Counted from the stretch's first letter, positions 40,298 through 54,581 are shown. The stretch: DNA of 64,000 nucleotides from Daphnia carinata (GCF_022539665.2 NC_081333.1:6384971-6448970), one strand, 5' to 3'. The notes: a model not told the origin generated them from the sequence alone. A program made the numbers and translations.

Positions 40298-43200
40298 TTA
40301 TGTCCACGATAAACGAATAGTCTTTCAGCACAACTTCGCCGTTTCACCTGAAAGTCGCAAAAATGGGAGATGTAGTCATGTTTTTGTCAATCAAAATGCA
40401 TTTTCATTTTCCACTGACACTTGCTCATAGCTGCTCGTAATCTACATTAACCACCAATAAGAATAGGTCTAAGCAATAACATAACTTTAAAACTATTACG
40501 AATCAGCAAATATAGAGTTGAAATTTTTCGTTCGAAACCATTTAAATGTGTGTATGTATAAAATGTAGGAACGCCCTTTGAAGATAAGCGGATTTCTTTG
40601 GATTACGGTGTCCCCAAATAATCGGTTGGTGTGCAAAATAGCTGTGCAGCAGCCAAGCAATGGATAACAAAGGTGATTTATACAATATTTCAAGAAGCTT
40701 ACATTTTCTTTTACCATTAAAACTCCATGTATCTCTTTGAAGACTAACATACACATACAGCACTAATGTTACACTACCAAGCATGGGATAATATATGCTG
40801 GAATATGAACAAAAAAGATATGCATTCCACAGGAAGGGAAAATATGAACTGAAATCTTGCACGATCTGCCTCCCGTTAAGGTTCAAAGTCAATGTCCTGC
40901 TCGATCAGATGCACGTCTCACCAAAAGTCGTAACAACAGGGACAATTAAAACAAAAAACGAGTTGACATACTGTATGTAGTTTCATTGTTTCCTTATTAG
41001 TTAATTCCCCTAATAGTGACTAGTACTATAAGTTGTCCTGCCAATAGTATTATGCTAGGTATTTTTTATTTTTTATTTTTTTTTGTCCAAATCTGCATTG
41101 TTTCCTTTGCTTCCCTTTTATGGAGGAAATTCTCATTCCCCCTGTTTTCCAAGTAGCTCTTAATTCTACAGCTTTCCGTTCTGTTTCAGTTCCAAATAGA
41201 GAAGCCTGTTTCGGCTAGGCAGTTGTCTCTCTCTCAGGCATGATTTTGCAAGATTGCCCCAATAAAAAGAACGGTATGCAATAAAGGTGTTCAGAAAGTC
41301 TTGAATTTTTCAGCAGCTATGATAGAATCAGGTAAACGGTGGTATAGCTACCTATGGATCATGAAAACTATAATGTTGCTTGTATGCCATAACGTAGAAT
41401 TAGCGTTCATTTTTTTCCAAGCACAAAATAGAATAAGCTCTAATATTAGCGTGTCCATTAACGACACCGGAGCTTGAAACCATGGAGAGCATACTTACTT
41501 TATGAATGATTCCAATACTTGCCGAACTGATTAAAAACGACACTATTCCTTTGAAATGATAAATTTAACAACACTTCACTGGGCTTCGGTAATGCGTTTG
41601 TCGCACAAGGACGATAATTCACCAGAAGATGTCTGAACGATGTGAATGAACCATAAGTCAATGCAAAACAGGTTGTTGTGATGAAAATGAGAGAATACTG
41701 TTTCTCGTCACAGTTGCAACGCCACTGAAAGCCTTACCACATTCCCCGTGCCCAAAAGGCACGAAAGAAAAGCTCCGGTAGCAAACATGTCTGTAGTGTG
41801 TCGGTGTCTTCGGGATTCGGCTAAGGGCTGTACTTCTGTAGGAGGGGCTAGCGCGCGTCGTCGCCAGCCAATCAAACCGCGTTCCGTTCAAAGTGAAATA
41901 ACTTACCATAAAGCACATCCAATCGAGACCGTTCTCGTTCAGTTCTTCGCTCAAGTGTGGCGTTCCCTTTTTTATATCTTCCGCTCGCACGAATTCAATG
42001 AGACTAACTGGACCTCCCTTCACTTTGGCTAGAATTGAGTTCACAGTAACTTTACGTGAAAAAATTGGGCTTTCCTTGGAAATGCAGAAATAATGATTTC
42101 CTATCGCCTTTTTTATTTCAGTATGACCAGTGACATTCCATGATAGGATCCTTGCCTTCTAGCGTGCGTAACTACTGGCTCTGAAGCAATGAATGCAGGT
42201 GGCCAACATAAATTGATTTCATTGCTGTAGGTATAGGTGCCAACTGTACGTTGGTAAATAGACGCCAAACATGTTGATTACTAGTGTACGTAATAAGATC
42301 TAAGTCGAAAAAGAGACCGTAAATAAAAAAAAACGATTGAAGCATGAATAATGAATGTGATCCTGATGACCACCCACCATCAAGGCGACATTAAGATTGT
42401 TATTTTTATTTTTTTTTCCCTTCTCCGACAACACAGAATGCGCTATCAAGTATGTGTATCAAAAGGGAAAGGTGGGCTGTGGAGAAGCGTACCAGTAAAG
42501 GTGGCCATATCAAGTATTATTGGGGGAAACGCTTACACCCGTGTGAACAAGGAGACCACCCCACCCTTCGTTATATTGTATTTCACTACACAGCCTTCCT
42601 CGCGATACGATATTCGTTCTGTCTTTTTTCTTTTTTTTTAACTTTATCTCTTTTTTTTTCATATTTCAAAAAATTTTAGGCAGTTGGTCTGTGATTAAAT
42701 TACTATGATACTTCATTGAATTACGATCAGCGTTTCGTCTATATGGTACTGCGCCTTAGTTGTAATATCACGGTATTCAAAAATAATCGGGATTGACATT
42801 CAATCTTGCGATAACATATAAGCACATAAGACAATAAATTTGAAACAAAATTACTTTGAAACTTGTACCAAACTTGTCTGAACTTCAGTTCGTTGCCAAA
42901 CTCTTCTTCTACTAACCTTTTGTTTGATTAATATGCTTCTCGATTTTCTGACATAATAACAGAGATTGTAATTTGTTGTTGTAATCAAACAGCAAATAAG
43001 TTTTTTTTTCTCGCTATATTCGCTACATTTCTACTGCTTGCAGTAAGCTATTAACATGAAGCAGTGCTAGCACAAGAAAACAGGCAAAAGTATTTAATTA
43101 TTATTATTTTATTTATATTTTTTAAGGGGAGATTTTCTAGAGGAAATCCCCAAAATTGCAGTTAGTCTTCGAATGAAACACCTTATGTTATTGGCCATCA

Positions 43201-43404
43201 AACCGAGTTTTCTCCTACAGTTACCGAGATACAATAAACCGGGGTTTCTGAGCCTGTGCCGGACAGTAATAGTCGCTACACTTTTGTCTTAAAATTAGGG
43301 ACATAAGACATCCATCAGAATCTCACGGATGTAAAATAACCCCTGCGCTGCTGTAATTATTTGGTTTAACCCACTATTATGGTCGGTTTAAATGCAACTA
43401 GCAA

Positions 43405-43450
43405 AAAACAACCAAATAAATAAAATAAAAATGAAATAAATAAATAAATC
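43405..43450. repeat. AAAT-type simple repeat
   Basis: A tract of degenerate AAATA/AAAT units. Confidence 0.75.
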
Positions 43451-45280
43451 TTCGAACAGCTCGAAAACTCAAATGTGAAATACTACTTAGCGTTTCAAAT
43501 ATTTATAACATTAAGCTTATTTTCTTAAAATCATTTCCATCACCCTTAGGTAACTATTATCTATCACACATAGCCCTTGCATTATTGTCAGATGCAGTGG
43601 GCGCAATTCGGACAGTTGCCTTACGCTTGCAAAATGCATAGTACATTCACGTACAAAATTTGTCAGCTACTACCGTATCGATATCACTTCGTTTTAACTT
43701 GACCATTTTTGAAAAGTTGCATCCGCCATTGGAAATAAAAGCAAACTCGTATGATGATTATATTTGAATGCCGACTCTTTGGGCAGACACTACTTCGATA
43801 GCAAAGGCTACAACGAGAAGCGGAAACTAGAAAGAGCAGTAAAGAAATGGAAAAGGGAAAATATATTTTGTCCCTGGAGGGGTAGACCATAGGTAATGTT
43901 GTGTGTAATTATACGATACATCCTTGAAAGCTTTAAGACTTCCCATGAGCCATCCACCTGCTTCCCACTCTGACATTCTTTTTCAAAACAAACGTGTATT
44001 CAAGAAACGTTACTCAATTTACCTAATCAAACGTTCAATTTCTGGGAGGTTCTGTAATCTCTTGAAAGTCATCATGTTCTCGTCACAGTACAGTTTGAGT
44101 TTATACTGGAAGCAATTACAGTGTTGTACCTTACCGAAACGGTTTATCAGATAACTGGTTAGAAAATTTTTTTTATAGCAACCTAGTCGGTGTTGCGATA
44201 CAGGTTACTTTGCCTAACAAAACGAATTATTTAGAAAATACTGTCTCAAATCTCATACAGAAAACGTGGAAACCGCTGACTTTGGAAAATGTAACTATGC
44301 AAAATACTAATTTGTTTAAAATAAAATGCAACTAGAGCTGGGGGTTGTGAGCGTCTTGATTACTGAATTTTAGTCAAATGCTTTCTTTAGGATTTCATGC
44401 CACCATAACCTGAAATAATGATTGTACCTTAAGGAGCCTGATCATATTTGCAGACATCAATATGCAGCTTTTTGTAGAAGGGCTTCAGCCATCAGGTTTG
44501 CATTCCACACTTCCTGACTGATAGGTATAGCTATTGCAATTCTAAATTATTTGCGAAAAAGAAATTAACCTGAAAAAAGAGAGGGAATGCACGAATACAA
44601 AACTGAACGGGTGAAATCAAGATGAAAATACAATCATTCCCCTGGCTAGCATGGGTTGCATAGTAGATGTTATACATTTAAAATTCGACTTCCTGTGGCC
44701 AGAAATCTAGCGCAGCTTTTACGCCAGAAGGCACGTCCTCAGGGAAACTATCTTGATTTCACGACGGGCTCCATAAGACAATCAAAGGCAACAAAATCAC
44801 GGATGGTTTAAGGCAATAGTCTACCTAATGTAGTTCAAGGGAAATGTAACGTAAATTGCATCGTTGCAGTTTACTGTCTTTCAGCGACAGGACTACACAT
44901 GATCACACACACAAAAAGATTTTTCGTCAAACATATATTTATAATTCTCGTTTTCATAAAATAAAAACAAAACTATCACTCAACATAATTTAGCAATAGC
45001 GTCTGAATTCACAAGCCAATTTGCTTTGCGCGAATTACTCTCCGGGGAAAGGATAAAGATTTTGCTAATTTCCAACGAGCACATATTACGGCGGTGGTGG
45101 AGAGGGCGGGGGAGGGGAGCGAGAGGCCGAAGGCTTGTGAAATCATTTTGCGAGCATAGAGCTGGGGGGACGGTTTTTTGTAAAAACCCATGACGAAGAT
45201 ACGCGAACATAATAAACAATAGGTAAAACTATAAGACAAAGACTCAATGTATGTCCACATGGACATAAACTGGACACTAA

Positions 45281-45306
45281 TATGTATGTATATATATATA
45301 TATATT
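45281..45306. repeat. TA/TATG microsatellite
   Basis: TATGTATGTA followed by alternating TATATA. Confidence 0.8.
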
Positions 45307-46424
45307 TACAAAACAACTGTTTTAGTACCTTGCATGCTGAAGCAGGATAAGTTTTTTTTGCAGTTGATCATGCTGATGTTTAATTTCAGTAAGCTTAGGT
45401 TCTTACTTCTAACAGTGCGTGGGTGGTTTAAAAATTGTGATTTGGCTAACGTCGGATAACTTCTCGGACTTGACATCGTTTTTTATTGTGAATGTTAGCC
45501 GTGCCAAAAAGAAAATTTATTGGGGACAACAAAACGGATAACAATATTTTGTTCTTAGGGGTGGGAGGAGATAGACAGAGGCATAAGGCCTGGTTCGAAA
45601 TGTCTTGAGAATAGTTTTGACAGCTCTCACGATCGCATAAAATTACACGCAAGCCCGGAACTGATGACGCTGATAATCACTTCTAATGATCGCTATTAGT
45701 CTCTTAATTTCCCATCTAATCTAACGGGGTACGAAACGAACCATAATGAAAGCCCTGGTAAAAGCTCTTTTAGTCATAATCGGAGATTCAGAAAGATGCT
45801 TGGGAAATTAAAAGTCTCTTTTTCCCGTGATGAAGTCGTAGTGGCATCAAATAATTTTTTTATGACTATTAATGATGATGTAAAAGGATTCTGAAAAGTT
45901 TGCTTTCGGAAATGGGCGTCCATTATATTTGCCGAGTGATTGTTTCGTCGTTGTTTTTCTGGATAATGGAGGCCAAAGAAGGGAAGAGGAAATGGAAATT
46001 GAGTTTCCCGGTCGTCGAATTAGGAAAAGGTGCTGATCGCATTAAAATGAGGGGCGGCTGGCCACACGCAAATTAGAGAGCGTCGGGAAAAAAACATGGC
46101 CGCTCGCTCTGTTTGGCACAGGCGTCTATGCTTCTGCCATCTCATTGCGTATGCATGTTCCTGTCGAACTATTTTTTATCCTCACAGCTAGCTCTTCCCA
46201 GTCTTTGTCTTATTCATTTCAAGTAACTGTAGTTTCGGACGTTTTCTACTTCTGGATACATGACGGTGCTTGATGATGAAGAGAACCGACCACCGATGAT
46301 GAGCCAGAGCGTAATCCATCAAAGTGGCTTCTAGCTAATCAGCGGTTACCATCAGTACTTAGGGAATTACCGGTGTACTGTACCTGTACGTTTGAAGAAA
46401 ATGAGGCGATGGAAAACTGAAAAA

Positions 46425-46490
46425 ATAAAAAAAAAAATAAAAAATGATAAAAAAAAATATAAATAAATAAAGAAAAATAAATAAAAGAAC
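46425..46490. repeat. A-rich AAATA simple repeat
   Basis: Poly-A tract interrupted by T every few bases, giving AAATAAA-type units. Confidence 0.75.
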
Positions 46491-48513
46491 TAGAAACCTA
46501 GAACATATATGACGCTTATGGGGACATACACTGTTGGTATGAAACCTTCTGTCGTCACCTAATTTATAGCGTTTTCGGATGCGGTTATTGGGCCCTAATT
46601 CTACAAGTATAAGCTCCTTTTCTTCAAAATTTTAGTTGTTGGGATTAGCTGCACTAGGAAAAACAAAATATGAAAAGAGAAATAGTTTCTGATCACGGTA
46701 ATCTATGTTACTGTCCAATATCTTTAAATTTAGAATTCAACTAATAAAACGCTTTCTAAGCTATATATTCCGAACGCAGTAGCTCTAAGGTAGTCACAAC
46801 TGTGACATAGCACTTGCCACTCAGTACACCTGTGTCAATAGACGCACCGTGCTTTGTGCATGAATCAACTGAAGCTTTTCGTGATGTTTTTCCCAAAAAA
46901 TAATACAGAAAAAAACAGCGGTGTTTACATTTTTCTCCGTAACAAACTTCCTGGAACTATGCTCGGATAAAGGCACAGCTGATAACATTATCCATTTTTT
47001 TCAATGAGCCCATTAAATTGCACAAATTTGAAGAATCTAAAGTAGTTTCACGCAGCAGAAATTGCTGCAAAGATTGTTCCATACTACTTGTGGTGGACTA
47101 CTATCAAATACACAGAAACCGAAAGACAGCCACAGGATACTAGGCTAGTTATCTAAGAACTTCGATTTTAAGTGTTACTTATCATTTCAGTAAACGCACA
47201 TGGAGCTGAACAATCCAACTAACAAGAATTATACAGTAGGGCGAAATATGAGCATTGACTGATTGACAGAGTATAGTACATTCGTACCAAGTGCATGACA
47301 TGACTGCCGGGCCAAGAATGCCTTATTCGAAAAAAAAAAGACAGGTGGTCAACCGTGAGATCTATTCTAGAGCAGTCAGCGTTACACGGAAGTACGGAAT
47401 ATAAGGAGAAATGGGGGAGAATGTCTATGGCTTATACTGTATTTCATACGTTTGTCAATAATTGATCACATTTAATCCACATCCAGCAAAGCGTGTCTGA
47501 GTTCGGCACGGCACAGCAAAGGAACGGGCACTCGTCCAAATTTGGCAACTCAAATAAACCAAAGTTTCAAATAAAAGTAAATAAAATGCGGAAAAATGGA
47601 CGGATGGATATAGAAACGACGCAAACCGAAAATTTTCCATATTTTTGAGACAAAATGAGATTTTTTGAACATAAGCGTTAACTTCCTTGTACGTAAACGA
47701 AGGGACTAAGATTGCAAAATGGAAGCTGGGATTTGCAACTGTTGCATAAATAAACGAGACATTTTGAATTTCCCGCGCTTAGTTTGCATCACCTGTCCAT
47801 ACTTTGACCTTAGTAACTAACTTCAGCCAAGTAGCTTATATATCGAAAAACAAAACGAAAGCTGTTTCTAAGTAGTGTTTCACCTGCTCTTACTTATATT
47901 TACACTTACAAAGTAAGCCATATGAATTCTAATGTTACTGCCATAAATGGCAAAACCATGATCTTTTTTTGCGTGAAATTTTTTTAATCATTTTCATTTC
48001 CTGGGTTTCTTTTTTTGTGTTGCGCGAATATTTTACAATTTTCTATAGCGAGGTCGAAGTAGCGTCCTTAAAAAAATTGAAACATTTTTTCACAAGAATC
48101 ATCGCGAGTAAAAGTTGAAAAAGAAACGTATACAGGCAAGAGGAGAAAAGATCACGACGAAACAGCTAGAGAAAAATTTGAATTCGGACAAAGGTTTCGC
48201 TAACAGACTCCTTATGGGAAATGTGTGTATAGCCGATCTACTTAATTCGTACACAATTTCTAATTCTCCTAAAATTTTTGCTAATTCTCGACAGTTATAG
48301 CTTTAAAAGCTTGTTGAGTCATTCGGTTCCTTTTTTTATTCTTAATCGAATTGCGGAAGACAACAAACGGGATGTAATGAGAAAAAACCAAGAAAAGAAT
48401 GACTAAAAATAACCACAACAATGATTTATCAAAACGAAATGTCGTCTGTTCAAACCCAAATGACAAAAGATCGAAACTCTTCCAAAACACAAAATTTTAT
48501 TAACATAATATAA

Positions 48514-49560
48514 CTAGTTACTTTAGGCCCGTCCAGAGGCGGGGAATGGAGGAGCGCTAGCGTATCTTAATCTCTTTTTTTTTCTTAATTTTATTCTGCC
48601 AATCGCCATTATTTTGCCCTTCTAATCTTAAGTCTTTTTTCACATTAAAACACCTCGTTTCTTTGCCCGCAGACTCTGTCACTGTCTCTGCCCGTCAAAT
48701 GATTGTTGTAGCTAACCGTTACCTCACCCTTTGCCTCGGCTTGTCTAATCCCTCGCACTATCTGTCAGCCGATATGATTTATAGAGATATGATAAACGAT
48801 TTATAGGGAAGGGGTAGTTAAAAAAAATGAAATTTCGTACAATTATTATTATTATTTTATTTACTGTTCCACTAGAATTTAAAAATTCACCCTCTCTGCC
48901 CGGTCGACTCAAACTTTTGTCGCCAAAACGCCCGCAGTATTGGCTTGTGGACGATTACATTGCTTTTGCCCATCCTCCCTCTCAAGTCTCTGGCTGTCGA
49001 CCCAATCACTGCCTGTGATAATATTCGTTGTTGTGGACCATCGACTCTTTTGGTGCCTCTGCCCGTTGGCCCTTTCATTGCCTCTGCCCGGCCTCCCCTT
49101 CACAGTTTCTTCCCACCAAAACGCCCGCTGTAAATGTACGTTAATCCTTACATTGTTTCTTCCCGACCACCCCCTTACAGTCCACTCTGCCCACCAAAAA
49201 GGCTGCTGTAGTTGCCCATCGAGCCACACTCTTTATCCGTCACAATGCCCGCTATAGTGGCCCCTGTTTTTATTGCATTTGCCCATCTTTTTCTAGTAGA
49301 CCCGTCAAAGCGCCCGCTATAGTTGCCCGTCGAACAATTTTTTGCTTCTACCCGTCCGCCCTCTCGAATCCCGGCCGGTCAACCCACTCTCCCCGCCAAG
49401 AACCCGCTGTAGCTGCGTCGACAGCCTCTCTGCCAGTCGATCCATTCCGCCCGCAAAACGCTTGTTGTTGTGGCCCATCGATCTTTTTTCGCATTTGCCC
49501 GCCTTTTTGTCACAACCTCTTCCCGTCAAAAGGTGAGCTCGTGATTTTCAAAATGACTTA
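48514..49560 (-). mobile_element. Truncated non-autonomous Helitron with minisatellite (copy 3)
   Basis: The plus strand at 48514 reads CTAGTTACTTTAGGCCCGTCC, matching the 3' (CTAG) terminus of copies 1 and 2, followed by the same GCGCTAGCG block and degenerate TGCCCGTC arrays to about 49530. No TCTATACTATATA terminus is present at the other side, so the 5' end is missing. The array is more diverged than in copy 2, suggesting an older copy. The right boundary is approximate. Confidence 0.8.
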
Positions 49561-51888
49561 AGGGCAGACGGGCAAAAAAATGACGTGGATCCATTTTTTT
49601 TTTAAAAGCTCGCTGTAATAATTGAGATCGAGTGAGATTTTGTAGGATTCTCGAGATTAGGAGAATCTGACGACTCTGTGGGATTTTTGAGGATTCTAAA
49701 AGATTTTAGAAGATTCTGCGCGAGGTGTACGTCGTGGTGTAGCGATTCGCGTCGTTTCTTTTACCTTTATGATTTTTCTACTTAATAGTTTTGCCCAGAG
49801 ATAAGGAAATGGGACACGGAATAGGGAAAGCCGCCATTTAACGTTTCGGCACACCATCTAGTAGCTAATTCCCTCATTCTTCATAAGCAGACAAATATTT
49901 GAATTTTCTGATGTTACTCTGCCTACTGCTGGCTTACTGTGGGTGTTTGTGGTTTGCGTCAGTTAAATGTGAAATTCTGAAATAACGTCAACTCTCCCTA
50001 TGGCTCTAGGAAGGAGTGTTTTACTCGTTTATGTTGTCAATTTCGCAAAGAGACGTTTTCCTTCTCTTCAATGACGTTGACGCGTACCTCTCTCATCAAA
50101 AACTTTGTACTCTTAGGATTGTCATTAGTTTAGAGCCGTTTAAACTGTCTCAAGAAGCCGTTGTCTATCAACAAATCGATCGTATTTCCTTGTTGTTGCA
50201 GTTTTCTTTATTGTCACATAAATGGGCATGGACTGGAAAAAGAACATTCACACAAATGGACACTTAATATTTACACACGATACACGCGAAGGTAATCAGT
50301 TTTTATTTCAAAGCCTTCTCTTAACGTCCTGACAGATGTCGGACCAAATCCCGATAATTATACATAGCTTAATTTTTTATCAAATTAAAATTCAAGATAG
50401 CGTAAGAGCAGTAGGGAAACACGAGCGAAATTAGCCTCTAAGAATTCGAACTGCTGGAATGGTAGCAAAATATTGGATTTGGACGACATCTTTCATATGA
50501 TTCTTGGTGAATGAAACATTTGAACGAAACATTGCTGATATTGCTTAGAATTGCTGCGTATAGGCTAAAACCACTTGACGGTAATGTACGTAAAAATGAT
50601 AGTAGTAAAAAAAATTTCCCAGACAGTAGACGCCAAAACGCAGCCCTAAAGTCGCTTTCAATTCGATCTGAACCCTAGGAGTAGAAATCTAAAGTTCACA
50701 ATGGGAAAAAACATGCCTGGAAATAAAATGTTATTTAACGGACCAGATAATACTGTGACGATGAAACCGGGAATAGAGGAAGTAAGGCGATCACTTACGA
50801 GTTATATGCCTCAACAACATCGTAACTCTATTTTCCTTAAAATTTGTTATACCTGCGGATGGCAGCAACTTCTACTTCCTTAGCAGCAGACATCAAGGTG
50901 CGCGCTTTAGGTGCTTACGTGCACCCTAGTCATAAAAAAGCGCGGCAAAGGTGGGAGAGATAGTAAGATATAAGATAAAAAATTCAGGTGAATTTTTTTT
51001 GCCACCCCCATATCCTAGGGCTAAGCCGCGGGTAGGGACATTACATGCGTGCGATTTTAGGGGTGATCGAATATTTTATGTCTATGATTTATTTCATAGA
51101 ATCCTGAACGGATTTTACATTAAAAAATTGCAGATAAAGAGCATTCCTTTATCTTTCGAACGGAAAAAAATCCGATAATTTTGCGTCCAATACTTCTATA
51201 CAAAAAAAATTCCGGCGTGAGACACCGTAGGGCCTATCCTACGCGTGTTAAAACAGCAAAATTGGACGGGGATGATCAAATTCTTCTGGTGGCGACTGTA
51301 TGCGAGTCAGTCTTTCCTTCAATAACGTTGTAACGGGTAACGTACATCTAATTAACATATCTATCTGGTTTAGGAAAATATCTAGACGTTGTATAAGGGG
51401 TTTCATCACCCGTACAAATTCTTTTAAAAACTCAACAGCGGTCAGCACAGGGATTTGGAAATAGTCGAACTTCTAGCGTTGTTTATTATTGTGTTCTCTA
51501 CCTTCTTCTACTCCATTGGAAACTGGCGAATATCCTCTCTCAAAGTTAAATGTTTCTAGTTTCCTCCTCCACATGATGCTCCAAGATCTCACCGATTTAG
51601 ATATACACAACATCGTCCTCCTCTTCTTCATCCAAAATACAAAGTATAAACAAAAAAGGCATGCATTTTTTTTATTTTGAAGGCAAAATGTCAGGCAGTT
51701 GCCGAGATTTTTTAAGTTTTTTTGCTGCAAGCAAAATGAAGAAGATGGAAATTTTGAGAAGACCAAAGAAAGGTAAACATTATTAGATTCGTTACCTTTC
51801 CCCCACCTGATATTTGTTTCTCAAATTTTACATTTTCCAATTTTCTCGCAACAAAAAAACTTGAAAACCATGACAACCATCTCAAATT
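49561..51888. other. Unassigned AT-rich region between Helitron copy 3 and the Tigger element
   Basis: No recognisable gene. Open frames at 50016-50267 and 50701-50883 show no family resemblance. The stretch 50930-51240 is more GC-rich and contains CCTAGGGCTAAGCCGCGGGT-like sequence, but I cannot tie it to a known repeat. Confidence 0.4.
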
Positions 51889-54241
51889 CAGTGCCGTTCC
51901 ACTTATCGAACCACCCACTTATCGTACCAAACCGGTTGTCGTACCGAGGTCAGGCTCGCACACTGAGTAGGGGGGTGAGCGCCACTAGTGTGGATTTAAT
52001 GAAGCAGTTTTTAGAACCGGGGCGCGTGAAGAGCGGTCTGTACGAAGATGTCCCTTCATTTTCAGGGAGTTTAAATTTCATCGGAATGCTGTAGTTAACA
52101 GCTTGTTAGGATGAGTTCGATGTTACCTTTATATGATGAGTCAGGTACCCCGGCCTGCAATGATGAGTCAGAAGTTTCCCTCAGTTTCTTCTTAGCTTTT
52201 ATTTAGGAAAGATCTATTTTAGTTTAGCTGTAGTATGGAAAAAATAGTTCGCACGCCGGTGCAATTCAAACTCGCGGAATGTGGCAAATTCAAATGGAAG
52301 GAAAAATAGGGATGTCTTGACGCTAGAAGAAAAACTTGAAGTTGTAGAGCAGCTAGGAAATGGATTGAGTGAGCTTGCTGTGGCGAAAATGTTTCACGCT
52401 CGCAGATTCATCGTATCAGTGAAAGACGAAGTGAAGTGAAAATTAGATGATACAGCGATTTAGATGATGCAGTTTTTGAATGGTTTAGTAGATGAGTAAA
52501 CCATCAAAGTGTAGCAAACCATTGCCCGTATCCCGCAGTATTATTTTAGCTCGCGCTTTACATGGCGCAAACCGCCTTGATTGGATAAGTTTAACGCTTC
52601 AAATGAATGGTTTCGTAATAGGAAAAGACGCTTCAGCATTGGAAATAGCGTGCGCCTTGTCGGTGAAGCAGGCGAAGTGGATATTGCACAAGTGGAGCAG
52701 GAAATCCAGGTCTTACGTGGCAAACTAGGTAAGTATACAACTGAGAATATATTCAATTGTGACGAAACATCTAGCTACTATAGTGCGCTACCGTTCCTTA
52801 GTTACGTTTCACCAGATGAAAATTGCCGTACTATAAGAGGAACCAAAGAGCTGAAAGCCAAAGATAGAATAACTGTGATGCTTTGTGTGAATGCCACCGG
52901 ATGCTGTAAAATCCCACCATTTGTGATAGGTTCCTCAAAGTCACCTCACTGTTTTAGAGGCAGTCTTTCGCCGATTCCATATAAGGGCAGGCTAATGCTT
53001 GGATGGACAGGGAACTTTTCAGATATTGGTTTTTAGATGTATTTTTACCCGTTGTGAGACAGAGGACTGCGGAGCCAGTACCTATTTTTATGGACAATTG
53101 TGACGGTCATGACAAAACTTGTGTCGACCCAGACTAAGTTCAGATTTTTTTCCTTCCCCCAAATGTCACTTCGGTCTACCAGTCTCTTGATCAGGGTATT
53201 ATAGCTTCCTGAACTGTACTGGATGCTTGCCAATTAATCAAATTTTGCTGGGATATGGTTTCAAACACCACTATATTCGATTGCTGGAGGCATTCGAAAC
53301 TACTACCACATGAGCAGTTCCCCAGGTTAAGCGAAACCATACCTCTAGATGTTGTTGGGAACACTTCCGACTTCTCATGCGACTTGTTACTCTCCTTGCA
53401 AATTACATCTGAAAAAAATGCTGAGTTAGCCGATGTAATAGAGAAGGCAAAGAAAGATGATTGCGCTATTCAAATTCAACGCTGGCTTGATTGTGAATCA
53501 GATCCGGCAGTTATTACGGCAGAAGATTCTGAACTTTCAAATGAAATTTCACAGCAATGTGATTCGGCATGCTCTTCCAACCAGTCAAACGAAGTATCAC
53601 TGATGGACGTTTGCGAGAGCGTTGCTACTAGTTCTAGTCCTAACAATCTAGCTCATGAAGTGCTCTTGAAAAAGAAGCTGCTTAAATATGCATGCGCTGC
53701 GGTAGATGCAAGAATATCCGATCCTACATTATATGACTTAGTTTCAAAAATCAAAGAACATTTGTCTTAAGTAAATGCGTACGTCAAACATTATAATTTG
53801 TCAATGTTGATAAGGTTAATTTTTCTTTAAACAATTTTACGTTATTCTGTTCTGTCGCTTACGTTTGATGTGTGTTTAAAGTAAATGTTTCAAATGTAGA
53901 TTTTTTTACTCGTTCTATACTAGTAAACATTTCGCGTGTACATTCATGCGTACATTTCAAATGTATTTTTACTTTATCTGTAATTTGTTTGTTACCAAGA
54001 ATTTTGCGACACAGCTAATAAACTTAGGTTATATACTATTATTCGTTCCTGTAAGTTAATTCAATTTATTATAAAGCTTATCTAGTTCAGTGAGTACAGA
54101 GAACCAGTCGATACAAGCAGAGCATTAGACAGTATTACGAATGAGCGCGACGAGATAGCGCTGACCGCAGTCGAGCCGCTTTCCGGACCATCCGCTTATC
54201 GGACTACTGCACAGGGTGGTCCGATAAGTGGAGCCGTACTG
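51889..54241 (+). mobile_element. Tigger/pogo-type DNA transposon, degenerate
   Basis: The element begins CAGTGCCGTTCCACTTATCG at 51889 and ends with the inverted CGATAAGTGGAGCCGTACTG at 54241. The termini, about 28 bp long, differ at a few positions. Extra partial copies of the terminal motif (TTATCGTACCA at about 51918, TTATCGGACTA at about 54197) lie just inside. Between them is a frameshifted pogo/Tigger transposase. The expected TA target duplication is not seen (TT on both sides), so either flanks have mutated or the boundary is off by a few bases. Confidence 0.88.
52300..53770 (+). pseudogene. Tigger/jerky-type transposase (CENP-B HTH plus DDE domain), broken
   Basis: In order on the plus strand: an N-terminal CENP-B-like helix-turn-helix (LTLEEKLEVVEQLGNGLSEL, about 52315-52400), a second DNA-binding segment with ASNEWFRNRKRRFSI (about 52590-52640), and the catalytic domain with NCDET (first Asp, about 52760), IFMDNCDGHD (second Asp, about 53090) and LPPNVTSVYQSLDQGI (third, about 53160-53200). 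The C-terminal region runs from about 53255 to the stop at 53770. The parts lie in different frames, with stops and small indels after the HTH and around 53036-53255. The motifs match the Tigger/pogo family, but the gene cannot encode an intact enzyme. Confidence 0.9.
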
Positions 54242-54357
54242 TTGTGCAATGTCAAAATAAATTTTAAAAAATGGATATAGACTAGTTGCGACTAGAGAAA
54301 AGTGGAAGTGGCTAGATTAAGTGACTAGAATAGATGTGCAAGCGATGAATATTTAAA

Positions 54358-54581
54358 ATGGATCGTGCTAATCAACATAAAAATGTAAGTGATGCGCAAC
54401 GCGATGAAATAATTGGATATCTAGAACCGGGCTTTCACAAACGCAAATCGCTAATTTAGCCGGTTGCACACGATCAACCTTTCAAAAGTGGCAAACTTGC
54501 TTTTCCGAAGAAGAATTTGTAGAGAGGAAAAGGCGTTATTGCTTCCGTGGCCGCAAAGAAATGGAATTTCACGCAGTGTAA
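54358..54581 (+). pseudogene. Tc1/mariner-type transposase N-terminal remnant
   Basis: ATG at 54358 begins MDRANQHKNVSDAQRDEIIG. After one frameshift (near 54430) the neighbouring frame continues GLSQTQIANLAGCTRSTFQK, then W and a run of charged residues to a TAA at 54579-54581. The pattern 'SDAQRDEIIG...GLSQ.QIA...G.SRSTV..W' is the first helix-turn-helix of Tc1-like transposases. The second HTH and the DDE domain are absent. It lies between the Tigger element and the 5.5-kb Helitron with no visible inverted repeats of its own. Confidence 0.7.

Noticed and set aside
41658-42044. 128-codon minus-strand frame upstream of RUNX
   Set aside because: No recognisable domain, no supporting splice sites and no similarity to RUNX N-termini; a chance frame or possible UTR.
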